Source: Solanum dulcamara | Taxonomy: Eukaryota > Streptophyta > Magnoliopsida > Solanales > Solanaceae | DNA: 64,000 bases | NCBI RefSeq assembly: GCF_947179165.1 | Contig: NC_077241.1 | Location: 32,607,246-32,671,245 of the forward strand | Direction: 5' to 3' | In this document: positions 11,250-23,901 of the stretch, piece by piece | How positions within the stretch are numbered: position 1 is the stretch's first letter | How the letters are laid out: each line of letters opens with the position of its first letter | Translations under genes and position numbers: made by a program | Notes under the pieces: model-generated | What the model saw: the letters and a program-made list of their open reading frames with translations, nothing else | Databases searched by the model: none | Told to the model about the DNA's origin: nothing

Positions 11250-14200
11250 TTAGGCTTGAGTAGAGGGAAATACGTATGAGTATCATTTCATCATATCCGT
11301 TTCAACTTCCCAAGTAGCACTCTCTACTTGTTTATTTCTCCACAACACTTTAATGGACACAACCTCTTTATATTTTAGCTCTTTCACTTGCCGATCTAAG
11401 ATTTCCACTGGAAGCTCCTCATAAGTCAAGTTCTGTTCAACACTCACATCCTCTCAGGATACAATGGAATTCGGATCAGCCACAAACTTCCTCAACATAG
11501 ATACATGAAACATCGACTGAACTACAGCCAACTTAAATGGCAAATCTAACTCATAAGACACCTTGATAATATGCCTCAATATCTTATAAGGACCAACATA
11601 TCTAGGACTCAATTTATCTTTCTTAACGAAATGCATTACACTATTGAGAGGTGAAACCTTCAAATAGACCCAATAATCCACCTCAAATTCAAGTTCCCTT
11701 TTCCTAACATCCGAATAGGACTTTTGACGACTTTGAGCCGTCTTCAACCTCTTTCTTATGAGTATCACCTTTTTCTAACTTCTATTACCAAATATGGACC
11801 AATCAAGGCCATCTCACCTATTTCAAACCATGCCACTGGGGACCTATATATTCTCCTGTACAATGTTTCGAAAGGAGCCATTTGGATGCTAGTGTGATAA
11901 CAATTATTGTACGAAAACTTAATTAATGGTATATCCTTATCCCAACTACCTTAAAAATTAATAACACATTCCCTCAATATTTCCTCTAAGGTTCGGATCG
12001 TTCTTTTGGCTTGACTATAAGTTTGAGGATGGAAAACAGTACTTAACTTAACCTTTGTACCAAGACCTTTTTGAAATGACTTCCAAAAGTGTGAAGTGAA
12101 TTGAGTACCTCAATCAGATATAATGGACAAGGGAACCCCATGTAGCCTTACCAACTCACAAACATGCAATTAGCATAATCTTTGGCACCATAAGAAGTCT
12201 TAACCAGCAGACTTAGTCATTCAATCAACATTAACACAAATGGAATAGTATTGCTTCGTAGTTCGAGGTAAACCTGTTAGAAAGTCCATATTCATATCTT
12301 CCCACTTCCAAGTAGGAATTTCAATGTCTTGAGCTAAACCTCCCAGTCTTTGATGCTCAACTTTCACTTGTTGGTAGTTTGGACACTTATCCACAAACTC
12401 CGCTATGTCCTTTTTCATGCTATTCCACCAATATACTTCCCTTAAATCGTGATATATCTTGGTGGATCCTGGATGAATTGAATACCGAGAACTATACATT
12501 TCATTCTATATCAACTCTCTTAACCCATCAACATCAAGCACACACAAACGACCTTGGTAGAGAAGTACCCCATCTCCCCTTTGGGAGAAAACCTTACTAG
12601 TTTTTTTGGAAATCAACTTCTTTAATTCAACCAACAATGTATTACTATCTTGCTTGGCCTTGACATCCGCCAAAAGAGATGATTTCAAACCATTTTGAAT
12701 AAGGATACCTCCATCATTGGAATCAACCAACCGGACACCTAATCGAGTCAATCTATGCACATCTTTAACCAAATCCTTCTTCCCTCTTTAACATGGCCAA
12801 CACTATTCATAGAAAATCTATTAAGTGCCTCGGTAACCGCATTAGCCTTACCTAGATAGAACAATACACTCATGTCATAATCCTTAAAAAATTCAAGCCA
12901 TATCCTTTGTCAAATGTTCAATTCTTTTTGCTTAAACACATATTGTAAACTCTTATGGTCGGTAAACACATCCACATGGAAATCATAAAGATTGTGTCTC
13001 TAAATTTTCAAGGCAAACATAATTACCTCTAGTTCCAATTCATAAGTTGGATAATTCCTTTCATGCACCTTAATTTTCCTAGAAGTATAGGCTATCACCT
13101 TACCATTTTGCATCAAAACACAACAAAGTCCTACCCTTGAAGCATCAAAATACACCACAGAACCATCAGACTTTTCCGGCAAGGCCAAAATACGAGTGGT
13201 AGTGAGATGATCTATTAGCTCTTGGAAACTCTTCTCACAAACTTTCGACCATTGGAACTTCACTTTCTTTTGAGTCAACTAAATCAAAGGTGACAAGATC
13301 GATGAAAATCCTTTCACAAACATTCTATAGTATCCGACTAGGCCCAAGAAACTTCTAATATCCGAAGGAGACAATGGTCTAGGCCAATTCTTAACCACCT
13401 CGATTTTCTTAGGATCAACCATAATCCCTTAAAGTACATAATGTGACAAAGGAAAGCAACCTCCCTTAGCCAAAACTCACATTTATTGAACTTTGCAAAT
13501 AATTGCCTATCCCTTAGAGTTTGCAATACAATCCTCAAGTGATTAGCATGCTCCTCCTCATTTTGAGAGTAAAAAAAGATATCATTAACAAACACAATTA
13601 CAAACATGTCCAAATATTGTTTGAACACCATATTCATCTACTCAATGAACACTGCGGGGGAGTTGGTCAAACCAAACGACATAATTAGAACTCATAATGG
13701 TCATACCTTATTTGAAATGTCATAATGGGAATATCACACTTCCTCACCCGTAGTTGGTGATAACTAAAATGAATATCAATCTTAGAAAGTAACTTTTCCC
13801 TTGTAATTGGTCAAACAAGTCATCTATTCTCGAAATTGGGTATTTATACTTGATGGTCACTTTGTTCAATTATTGCTGGTAATCAATACATATATGAAGC
13901 AAACTATCCTTTTTTCTTACAAACAAAATAACAGCACCCCACGGGGATATACTTGGTCTAATAAAACCTTTGTTTAACAAGTCGTTCAATTGATCCTTTA
14001 ACTCTTTTAGTTTCACTAGAGCCATTCGGTAAGGAAGTATAGAAATAGGTTGAGTATAGGAAAGAAGGTCTATTCCAAAGTCAATTTTCTTTTTGAGAGA
14101 AATACCGGGTAGATCATTAGGAAACACATCCAGAAACTCATTAACAATGGTGACTAACTCTAGAGTAGGGGCTTCGAAATTAGTATCACTAACCATAGCA

Positions 14201-14640
14201 AGATAATAGATGCAACCTTTGGAAATCATTTTACGAGCTTTAAGGCACGGAATGAATTGACTTTTGAATAGGAAATTACTACCCTTCAATTCTAGGACTA
14301 GCTCATTAGGGAATTGAAACTTAACCGCTCATGTTCTACAATCAATAGAGGCATAACAAGCATATAGCCAATCCATAAAAGGAAAACATCAAAATTGGTC
14401 ATCTCAAGTTCAACTAGATCAAATAAGGTAACTTTGTGAAAAACCAAAACCATACAACTTCTAATGTCTCTATTAGCCATAACCAAGGCACCTCCGGGAG
14501 TATAAATGGAAAAAGGATCTAACAATATTTCCGGGCTAATAAAAAATCTCACAGCCATGTAAGGAGTAGGAAATGATAAATTTGCACCCAAATCAAGTAA
14601 GGCATAAACATCATAGTGAAAGACCCATATCATACCGGTA
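11250..14640 (-). pseudogene. pol pseudogene of the minus-strand chromovirus (PR-RT-RH-IN-chromodomain)
   Basis: The polyprotein can be followed from protease to chromodomain, but through several frames. The protease motif is DLGA (14583-14594), where the usual plant form is DTGA or DSGA. The RT palm reads FVND at about 13581-13592, so the first catalytic aspartate is now asparagine (codon 13584-13586). RNase H follows at about 13000-13278 (VVYFDAS, then RNYPTYELE). The integrase zinc finger is near 12380-12500, with CPNY where CPNC is expected. The integrase C-terminal part is 11454-11768 ([16 protein letters not shown]). The chromodomain is 11250-11450 (LTYEELPVEILDRQ, then VLWRNKQVESATWEVE) and ends in a stop at 11250-11252. 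The RT centre, 13640-13870, is the most damaged part. Inactivity follows from these breaks. Confidence 0.88.
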
Positions 14641-15779
14641 ACAACATTGTGAGTCCTCTCGACCTTTTTCCTACCATGAAGAGCATAAAACCTATTATTG
14701 CGTTGACTACCCTTTGGTTGAGCTTGGACAACTTGTTGCACTTTGCCTTCATGAGAAACTTGGCTTTGAGTATGATCATTTTTAACCATACACTCTTTAG
14801 AATAATGACCCAGCTTGCCATATCTATAGCACACATTCAAGCTCGCTAGACATTCCCCCTTGTGATTTCTTCCACATTTCTTGCAGGCAGGTGTACCTTG
14901 GCCAATAGGAGAACCTCCTTGAGGCTTAGGGTTAGGAACCCTATCATTGTCAAACCTTGGAGTAGTGTCATTTAAATATCCTTATCTAGAATACATTTGG
15001 CGAAATTAAGGACTTCCACCACTTCTGGACTTAACATAAGAAGAATCACCACCATCGGTCCTTGCCCTCTTGGACTCCCTAAGCTTTTCACCCTCTATTT
15101 GATCTGTATATGTCATAAGTCTAGAGATATCTATTTCTTGGATCAATATAGCCATCTTACACTTCTTAGAAACCACCTCCAAAATAAACTTGCTCATACG
15201 ATATCTTGGGTCGATAATTATAAATGGAGCATATTTCGACAATTGAGTAAAGTTGAGAGAATACTTCCTCGCACTCATACCACCTTGCTTAAGATTGATG
15301 AACTCTTGTATCTTGGCCTCCCTCAATTCCAATGGGAAAAAGTGATCAAGAAACACTTTTTTGAACTCATCCCAAGTCATGGGATCCGCCTCTCTCCTTT
15401 CCATTGATCAAAAAAATACGAGCAACACATTTTAATTGGTACGTAAACAACTCCACCCTCTCAATCTGTCTAATCCAAAAAATCTCTACAATCTTATGAA
15501 TATTATGAATAAACTCTTATGGATACTTTTCCTCCTTGGAACCCTAAAACTCTGGAGGATTCATCCTCATGAAGTCACGAACTCTTTTATCGTTGTACCC
15601 ATACTTGAGTTCACGGGAGAAACTACCTCATGATTGACTTCTGCCATCAAGGCTTGAGCTAGTACTTAGAAGGCCGCTCGGAACTCGACATTAGTCACTT
15701 GTTCATCCAAGGGCTCATTCAGAGCTTATTTCCCTTCATCAACCACATTCCTTCGAGTGGGGTATCTTTGTAGAGGCAT
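14298..15779 (-). pseudogene. gag pseudogene of the minus-strand chromovirus
   Basis: The likely start is the ATG at 15777-15779 (protein begins MPLQRYPTRRN), about 200 nt inside the primer-binding site. Stops appear within the first 60 codons. The capsid-type retrotransposon gag domain lies in an open segment at 15006-15404, with WDEFKKVFLDHFFP near its start and LSKYAP in the middle. A two-part zinc-knuckle region follows at about 14805-14895. The first part reads CKKCGRNHKGEC. The second reads CYRYG-KLGH-YSKEC, so its second cysteine is tyrosine. The domain order matches the gag copies at 35.6 and 43.2 kb. Gag would package the element RNA, and this copy cannot be translated through. Confidence 0.85.
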
Positions 15780-15977
15780 TTTATGAAAATTGCAGAGAAA
15801 AAACATTAGAGGAAAAGACTTCAAGTACCACTCTAGCCGTGATGGCACATGAAAAGAAGTGAGATTTTCCTAAGGTTTCATAGCCTCCTATTCATGGATG
15901 TGGCGTGCTTCGTACTAATGAATAAGAGTCTACTTAATGTGGCATGTTAGACTCCCTAGAATACTCCTAAACCTTAT

Positions 15978-15989
15978 GCTCTAATACCA
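15978..15989 (-). other. Primer-binding site, tRNA-iMet type, minus strand
   Basis: On the minus strand it reads TGGTATTAGAGC, one transition away from the plant initiator tRNA-Met complement TGGTATCAGAGC. It sits 4 nt inside the 5' LTR end at 15994, as expected for the start of minus-strand DNA synthesis. Confidence 0.85.
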
Positions 15990-15993
15990 AGTT

Positions 15994-18057
15994 TGTCATG
16001 ATCTAAGCCTAGAGCCTAGACGTGAAACAGTGATCGTTAGTATGAGGGATCCCAACCAAGCATTCTTAACATACATTTCATAGATAAGGTAAAGAAAAGA
16101 CATATATCATTTGAAACATCTCATCATGCTTCTATTCTAGACTTGATGGGAGTTAGGACAAGCTCCTAACTCACTTGAATCATATAAGAGAAAGTCAAAG
16201 TAATAACGTGAAATGAAAAGTCATGTCCTCATTTAATGAGGACTCACCAACTTATGAGAACTTAAACAACTCTTGCCACGAATAGGATGGTCGTCATCCG
16301 CTCCTACATTATGAGATAATGTATGTAAAATATGCGTTAGTACATAGAAGGTACTAACTATGTGAGTTATGGATGAAAAACTAAAGGAACATGAGAAATA
16401 TGGCATAATGATGCATGACCAACATAATGAACATGTATTAACTTAAGTATTAAAATATCTTGTAACTACAGTCAAGCATCATAAACTTCAAAATAATTTT
16501 CATCTTTGTATATAACTTGAATGTGGGATAAGACCTTTAACCGACATTTTAATACCATGTGAGCTATAATATTGAATTTGATGTAACACCCACATCAAGA
16601 AGAGAGAGGTCACTTGCCAAGGTAGACTCCGTGAGAAAAAACAACTCAAAATCTATATGTGGATCTACTAGCTAAGCTATAATGGCAGCCTATGTGGGAA
16701 ACCTAGTTTGGGACATAAGGTTGCTACAAGGATTCTCTTGGATAACTAACTACGTTATCGGAAAGAACCCCACCTAGAATTCCTCTCGGGTGCTTAATCA
16801 AAATCCCAACAGAATTCATTAAAACATGATCATAAATATTATAGGAAAAGATAGTATCTACTATCGATCCATCTTTATAAAAAATAATAATAGGAATCTC
16901 ATTAAATTTAGTAATTCATAGGAATCCATAACTTTGGTGAGAATTGTCCTTATCAGCATATTAAACATGATTTGTGTGAGAATTGTCCTTATCACACTAT
17001 AGTAACTTTTTTTGGAACATAAGTGATCATCATCATAACTTTCATCATAAATTCATGAATCTTAACTTCATTCGTCAAAGCTTTCTTTTGAAAATCATTG
17101 AATTCATAATCAACTCATGAAAATCAACTTTTAACTTCATAATTATAATTGAAAATAGATTTATGCATGACATTCATAATTCAACTTGAAATCATGCAAT
17201 TCATTTAGAATAATGCTTATAATGATCATAGATAACATCTAAAAACAAACTTGAAAATCCCAATGAAATTCACCAAAACCAAGGTTAATTATGAATTGAA
17301 AATCATGAGATTTTGAGTAAAAACATTGAAACTCGATGGGTCAAAGGAACCCATGGATCAATCCCCACATACCTTGGTAAAACTACTCCAAATTGAAGAA
17401 GAATCTAATTACTTTTGAAACCCTAGCTTAAAGATTCGAGAGGATCCTTGAGAGAGTTTTTGTGTTCTTACCTTAGTGAAATTTGAAGAATGATTTAGAA
17501 CTAGAGGGAAGATTGAAGGATTAGGTATATATGGACTTTGAACTTAGCCATAAAAGTTCCCAGGTTCATTTAACCAGACTTTGGAAAAAGACATGACTGC
17601 CATTTATTAAACTCGGATTTTGAATCTATGAGGCAACTTCTACTAGTCGTCTTTAGGTCTACAACTCATAGACTTGAATCATAACAGAGGTACTGAATTT
17701 TTGAGATTTGGAAGACTCTAAAGTTGGGTCTATGAGTCATATTTATGAATTGTTATTGTATTTATGATTCACCAAAATGACTCGCCCTGCAAGTCTGAAA
17801 AGCTTGCACATAATGAGCCTTTGAACTTTTGAAATAAGTCATCCTTACGACTCATCAATAGGATGATGACTCATCCTGTAGAGTCATAGGAATTCTCTTA
17901 AGTTTGGTTCTTGACAGGCCCTGAGGCTCACTCTACAAGTCACTCTTATGAGTCATAGAAGGCTCTAAGAGTCCTAGAGTGACTCGTAAACACGAGGTCA
18001 ATCTAAGAATTGAGAATTTCTTCTTGGTTCCAACTTTCAAAATTTTGGGGTCTTACA
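15994..18057 (-). repeat. 5' LTR of the minus-strand chromovirus
   Basis: 2,064 bp, collinear with 8860-11004 and clearly diverged from it by eye, so the insertion is not recent. It ends TCTTACA on the plus strand and is followed by the target duplication TGGGG at 18058-18062. Confidence 0.88.
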
Positions 18058-18062
18058 TGGGG
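18058..18062. repeat. Right target-site duplication TGGGG of the minus-strand chromovirus
   Basis: Identical to 8855-8859. It lies directly after the LTR end at 18057. Confidence 0.85.
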
Positions 18063-18203
18063 GATCCTACTAGTCATCCCTATGGACTATAAAACCTTTT
18101 AGAGACGGTAGATGGCACTCGTGGTCCACTGAAATAGTGATCTTCTCATCTTTTCTCAAGGGTCTCAAAATTGATCTAATTTAGAATTGTGCGGGGTGTT
18201 ACA
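18063..18203 (-). mobile_element. Outer minus-strand gypsy LTR, second part
   Basis: Resumes the LTR interrupted at 8859. It ends GGGGTGTTACA, the plus-strand view of an LTR start TGTAACACCCC. The polypurine tract follows at once, confirming orientation. Confidence 0.75.
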
Positions 18204-18219
18204 ATATCTCCCCTTGGGA
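18204..18219 (-). other. Polypurine tract of the outer minus-strand element
   Basis: Read on the minus strand it is CCAAGGGGAGATAT directly before the LTR start, followed upstream by a TTCGAGGACAAATG-like phrase typical of chromovirus tails. Confidence 0.7.
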
Positions 18220-18360
18220 TCATTTGTCCTCGAATGATGAAAAAAAGAAGAACATACTTAATACACAAATATGATGCAAGAATTCAAAGACTCAAACTCA
18301 TATGTAACTACTCATATACTCAAGAATGTACTAAACTCTGACATATAAATAGAAACATTA

Positions 18361-19100
18361 CTTTCAACAACGACATTAGGAGGAAACATTTGATGTAGGT
18401 ACTTGTATTTCATATCCTCTTCATCTTACAATGTAGACTCCTCAACAATTTTATTTCTCCACTACACTTAGACTAAAAGGACCTCATTGGTTATCAATTT
18501 GCAAACTTGACAATCAAGAATTTGGGTAGGAATCTTTTCATAGGATAGGCTATCTTTTACACTAGTGTTATCTGTGGGACTATTGACTGAAAGATCTCTA
18601 AACCACTTCTTAAGCATCAATATATTAAATACATGATATATTGCTGCTAACTTTGATGGTAGATCTAACTTATAAGAGACATTACCAACTCTCTTATTAA
18701 TCTAGTAAGGACTATGTAAGGGGGACTAGGCTTCTTTGTCTTTCCAAATCTCATAACACCTTTCATGGGTGAAACTTCAAAATATACTCAATCATTCACC
18801 TCATACTCTAAATGTTTTCTCCTAACATCAATGTAGGACTTTTGACGACTTTGCACAATTTTCAATATTTCTTGAATAATCTTCACCCTCTCAATAGCTT
18901 GATGAACCAAGTCTGGCCCTATCAACTCATCTACACTAACTTTAAAAAAATAAATTGGTTATCTATATCTCCTCCCACAAAGAGTCTCATAAGGAGCCCG
19001 ATGTATACTTGAGTGAAAACAACTTTTGTAAGAAAATTCAATAAAAGGCAAGTGGTCATCCAAACTACCTTTGAAATCAATGATGCAAGCTCTCAACATA
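18361..19100 (-). pseudogene. Integrase C-terminus remnant of the outer minus-strand element
   Basis: Translating the minus strand gives the integrase C-terminal wording of Tekay-type elements: VHQAIERVKIIQ, then QSRQKSYIDVRRKHLEYEV (about 18800-18900), then VSPMKGVMRFG. Closer to the LTR (18400-18560) the chromodomain region is badly broken by stops and small indels. The remnant stops near 19100, where unrelated AT-rich DNA begins, so the rest of pol and gag is missing from this window. Confidence 0.75.
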
Positions 19101-19110
19101 TCCTAAAGAT

Positions 19111-20073
19111 ACTGGATCGTACACTTGATAACGCTCAAATTCACTTTTTATAATTCAAAGCGTAGGTGATCATTGTTAATAAAAATACTCAACTAAGACT
19201 CGGGGTCGAATCCCACAAAGGAATAATTTTAGAATAGAATTAAAGTATGAAGTACATAAGTGCTCTAAATTTTTGCGGAGTTGAAATAATGAAAGCGCAA
19301 CATAATATAAATTCATATATTTCAAATATCAATTAAAAGAGTTTACTAGTTTACCACTAACAAGATCAATAGTAATGGAGTTTGAAGACGTTTAAGGGGC
19401 ACTTCTAGGGTAGGTGCGTAGTTATAAATGTAGTGCAAATGAGGGTTAATATACAAATCAATATCGCTAAGAATCAATGGATAGGCTAGGTCAGACAATC
19501 ATATGACAAGTATTTTTCAATCATTAGTCGGTATTCCATACAAGCCCTCTTGAACTAAACATGGGTGCTAACGCAAATTAACACAATCCTTAGAATAATC
19601 GTCTCTTGAGAGAGATTTACAATTTGACAAGCATATATAATGGCTATTTGTTAATTTAACCACTTCACATAACCTTCTCAAAACAACATTAAGATATAAC
19701 ATAAAAATAAGTTTCCAACTTACATCATAAAAGAAAACATGCTAAACTAACAAAACCCATATCGAATTAGCAAAGTATCGAGCTTGTACAAGAACCCAAA
19801 ATCAAAAACTATAAATAAACTATATAAGCGACCCTCTAAGAAGGATGGGTCTTAGCTACACATTGAAAAATTGATAGATATTTTACCAAAGTAATTGTGT
19901 CCTATTAGATTCAGCAGAATTATACTTCAATTTTCAAATGCCCAAAGCTAGAATTCCCAAATTTCACCTAAAAGCTATAGTTAAAACCCCAATCGGTGGG
20001 AATTTTCTATTTTTTGAGTTCACAGTAGTGCAAAAGTATTAAATTCTCTTTATTATAGACTATTTATATTATA
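19111..20073. other. AT-rich unassigned DNA with an LTR-like left edge
   Basis: No coding trace. The left edge has TTGATAACGCTC and, further in, CGGGGTCGAATCCCAC, wording I associate with termini of other plant retroelements such as Tat/Athila-type LTRs. That link is from memory and weak. It is cut at 20074 by a plus-strand LTR start. Confidence 0.3.
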
Positions 20074-22240
20074 TGTAAGACACTGGAAGTTGAGAAGATG
20101 AAATGAAGGAAAAACTTAGGAAAATGGAATAGTTCAGGGTGTATGACTCAACCTATGAGTTGTAGGATCTTCTACAAGTTGTAGAAGTGACTCGTTGGAT
20201 TGATGCTGAGGTTTGAAATTTAGCTAAGTTAGGAAGTGAGTCGACGAGTCAACTCTCGACTCGTAGAAGTGAAGAAGACTCGTAGAAATGAGTCATAGTT
20301 GTAGAGCCTGAGTTCTGCACATGGCAAACTCAGTACCTTTTCTATGAATCAACAGGACAAGTCGTAGAACTTTCGATGAGACATACAGTTGAGTTGTAGA
20401 AGAAACTTCAAAGAATCAGTTTTCAAGGTTTTTCAGACTCTGCAAGATGAGTCATTTCTATGACTCATAGGAACATCTACGATTCATAAGAACCCATTTG
20501 TAGAATCTGTTTGTCTAGATTTAATGAGGGGTACTTTGGTCCTTCTTTATTTTTATGAATGAATATAGATGTTTTTAGGACTAAATTCTCACTATTTACT
20601 AACTTTAAGTATTCCTAAACCTTCTTATTCTCACATTAACTCTCAAATTCACAAAACCCTTCTCTCCCAAGGCTCCTTTCAAATGTCTTCTTCATCACCA
20701 AGGAAATTCTAGGGTCTCTTCAAGATCAAATCTCCCTTTTCAATCTCAAGGTCAAAATTTCTTAAGGTTTGTGGGTCTTCATCTATGGGTTCTTCCGCCC
20801 ATGGAGTCCAAACCCTTTTTAATAAATCTCTTGACTTCAGGTAAGATTTTCTCTTGGGTCATTTTAATTTTTACTTAATAGCATGAATGATGATTAAGCT
20901 AATGATTATTGGTCTATTTTGATGTAGAATAATTTCAAATGCATTGATTGATAATTTGCAAGTATTTTCTCTACTTACTCTTTAAAGGTTCTTTAAATTC
21001 ATGGTGGGTTATTTAAAGCATGATTTTTAATTCATGAATTTCATAGTATTTTTCATGATTTCACATACATAAATATTGGAAGTTGAATTGATTTAAACCC
21101 ACGTAGTTTTACTCTATTTTTATTAAAGAATGATTTGAAGGTGAAGGACTCCAATTAAATGTTTATGAAAGAGAATGACTATAATTATGAGAGTCTTTTC
21201 AATGCAAGAACGAATGTTGGTGAGAGGTTTTCTCACCCTAGTTATGGATTTTTTATGCGATAAGGAAAATTCTTGCATACTTGAATCACCAGAGCTTTTA
21301 AGGAGCTATTCTACTGAATGATGATTTGATGTGTCATTTTATATGTATGCTTGTTATACTATGATATACTATTCTGCGAGATTTTACTTTGCACCGAATG
21401 AGGCTTGAGGTGGGGTTCGTTAAGAGAATCATGTAGCAACCTCTTATTTCATTACCTATGTGCCACCATAGAAGCCTATATAGGCTAGGCTAGTGGATCC
21501 ATAAATGCGCATCTAATGTTAAAGAAATGAATGTTGATGAAGTTCTAACTTGGGAAATAGTCTCCATTTTATAATGTAGGGGGTTAAGTTTGATTCCATA
21601 TTATAGGTCACATGGTCTTAATGTCGGATATAGTCATCTCCTCTCATATGTATGATTCAAAAGCTATCTACTTGGTTACTCATGCATGCCCTCATTTATG
21701 TAATTTACTTTATAATTTCCTAATGTTTTCCATTGTATTACATGCGTACATACTTAGTACATTCAAAGTACTAATACATACTTTTTGCCTACATGATATC
21801 ACCATGTAGGAATCGGTGCTCCTCCATGTTCTTCCCCGCATAGATAGCTGGGATTACTTAAAGGCTACTTTTTGTGAGTTCTCATGTTTTGGGAACAATA
21901 GTCCTTTTCCTTTCGAAATTATGCTATGTTGAGACCTTTAGATATCTATTATATATGGTGCTTCATTTCTCTTTTTTTTGAGGGTGAGCTAGAGACATGT
22001 CTTAGCCCCCATAAAGTCTAAGATTTAGGAATATTGTTGGACATGTGTATGGTGAATCTTGACCGGTATGATGCTTTTTTGTGCCTTTTTTCCCCATAGT
22101 TCGTCTTTCCCCTTATTTTTGCTTATTTATTTATTGTCATTACCAATGAAAGGCTAAATGAATGCTAAGAGTCTTGTTTGAGGTATCTTATGGTTCCTCA
22201 TTTGTTGTGTTATTTTAAGGACCTAGGCTTGGGTCATGAT
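20074..22240 (+). mobile_element. Plus-strand chromovirus LTR, probably solo or truncated
   Basis: Starts TGTAAGACACT and ends near GGGTCATGAT, giving about 2.17 kb. This matches in length and layout the inverse of the LTRs at 8860-11004 and 15994-18057. Shared marks in order: ACTCGTAGAAGT words (20180-20290), an ATTCATGATTT-rich centre, GAGGTGGGGTTCG and TGTAGCAACCTC (about 21407-21450), and CTTGGGTCATGA at the end. No primer-binding site follows, and the flanking 5-mers (TTATA and TTCAT) do not match, so the ends may be eroded. Confidence 0.7.
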
Positions 22241-23705
22241 TTCATTCTCAAAACATGGCTAAAAACCACATTTGGACCACTTCGATGATGTTAGTAGTGC
22301 CTACCGAAGTGGTCAGTGAATCACCAAAGGGAGTGGCATATCAGGTTTCAGTAGCTCAATCCTTAAGTCCTCAGGCTGAATATTTGGCGAACTCAAAATT
22401 CCCCGCACTTCCATGTTAGTGATTTGCTAAGTGAAGAGCTTCCTTGCCTTTATGTCTCTCAACCTACTCAGAAACTGCAGGACTCTTTTGTTATCTCAGT
22501 ATACCTCTTCTTCCAAGTCGAAGGGTCACCTTGTTCTCATTCTAGTCACCTTTTTCTTTCTTCACTTGAGCAACATTTTCTGTTCCTTTCTTTGAGCACA
22601 ATTGGACTCGCCCACTTCTTTGGAGAGTCAAATTTTTAGGAATTGAACTCGCCAAGATAAGTTGATTGTTGACTTCATCTTTCATGGGTTTTAAGCGAGA
22701 CGATGGGCAACTTGGTGAGTCGCCAAGGCTACTTTTGTGAGCTCCAACCTTCTTTTTCATTATGTTTCCAACTTTTTGGCTCTTTTCTTCAATTCAGTTT
22801 CAATACCTTGCACTCACTCCTTTATATATGAAAATAAACACTTCATATCGGTTATGGACAAATATAGGAAAAAAAGACACTATTTCATTATATGTTAGGC
22901 CCAAAAGCAATCAAAATTCTCGACTCATCAATACCCCCAACTTAAATTTTGGGTTGTTCTCAAGTAAATCAAGAAACTGATCAGTTCAAAACCAATGTCT
23001 ACAAGTAGTGCTCATTGAGAACCAACATGAAAGTGAAAATAAGGTTCAACCTAAGCAATATTCAACTATTCACTCAAAGCCTCAAACGATAACTAACCAA
23101 TGTCAATTATAGTTCATTCTCACAAATGCTTACTTCAAATGCATATTCATGTTTAGCGAACATATTAGAATGCCCTCACATCAAGAATGATTCTATTTTC
23201 TCTCAAAGAAAATCAAAGACAATAACTAAGAAATCAAAAACAACTTTAACACCTCCAACGAGATAAACATGCACAATTTTACCCATAGGCTTGCCCGTAT
23301 TTTCCAACCAACACATCACTTGTCTCATATGCAAGATCAAAAAAGTCTCTCGAGGCTTGTAATAGGGATGAGGTCATGTGTAGGATCATTTTAGTTTAGT
23401 GACTGTACATTCTTGAAGCATTGCTCAAATTAACTCATTTTTTTCTTTCTTCTCATATTCTGAAATCAGCATTGGTCTATTCATAGCACCTAAATCTATT
23501 GAAATAGCTCATTGGGCACCCCTATTATTTCCACAAGTTCCTTTCATTTATTTTATTTTCTTTATTTCCTTTCTTTTGTTTTTTCTTATGTTTATATGGA
23601 GAGGTTTCATGTATTTCACAATGATATTTCAAAGAATGACTTTCACAAACTTTTCACCTGGATTCTTACCACATCCCTAACTTAGAATTTTGGCCCTAGG
23701 TTGGT
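22241..23705. other. Unassigned noncoding retroelement-like DNA
   Basis: No supported gene. The short frames at 22424-22639 and 22762-22980 lack domains. GAGTCGCC-like words around 22300-22720, and the phrase CCCCCAACTTAAATTTTGGG near 22931-22950, resemble noncoding 3' parts of other plant gypsy elements. I cannot name the family. Confidence 0.35.
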
Positions 23706-23901
23706 GTCACGACCCAAACTAGAGCCTAATCATAACATAGCGATTAGAGTCCCGAAGGACTCCAACCAAGACTCTTAGCATAATATTCATGAGCATACAT
23801 AATGTAATAAACAATCATGCTAAATCAAGATATGGAAGCAAAATCCTCAATAAAAACATAATTCTTAAAAATACGGAATAAGAGACAACATAGACTCTCA
23901 C
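23706..23901 (-). mobile_element. Cut end of a minus-strand LTR
   Basis: Begins TGTCACGACCC and runs 196 bp in the style of 8860 and 15994 (GAGCCTA, then CATAGCGATTAGAG). It stops where the family-D LTR starts at 23902. The rest of this LTR was not found to the right of the array. Confidence 0.65.

Larger units (their letters stand above)
8860..18057 (-). mobile_element. Complete but dead Ty3/gypsy chromovirus, 9.2 kb, minus strand
   Basis: Both LTRs, the primer-binding site, the polypurine tract, gag and pol remnants and 5-bp target duplications (TGGGG) are visible. Order in element sense: 5' LTR (15994-18057), primer-binding site, gag, protease, reverse transcriptase, RNase H, integrase, chromodomain, polypurine tract, 3' LTR (8860-11004). 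A protease-RT-RNase H-integrase order with a terminal chromodomain is the chromovirus layout. The long LTRs and chromodomain wording fit the Tekay/Del group. It is inserted in the outer LTR at 6674/18203. Stops, frameshifts and lost catalytic residues show it cannot move by itself. Confidence 0.9.

Noticed and set aside
20074..22240. Target-site duplication for the plus-strand LTR
   Set aside because: The 5-mers next to the apparent ends (TTATA and TTCAT) do not match and the 3' terminus has changed, so no insertion footprint can be claimed.
23897..23901. CTCAC as the target duplication of the whole family-D array
   Set aside because: No CTCAC follows 58398 (AAAAT) or 63099 (TGAAT). The right boundary of the array is therefore unresolved.
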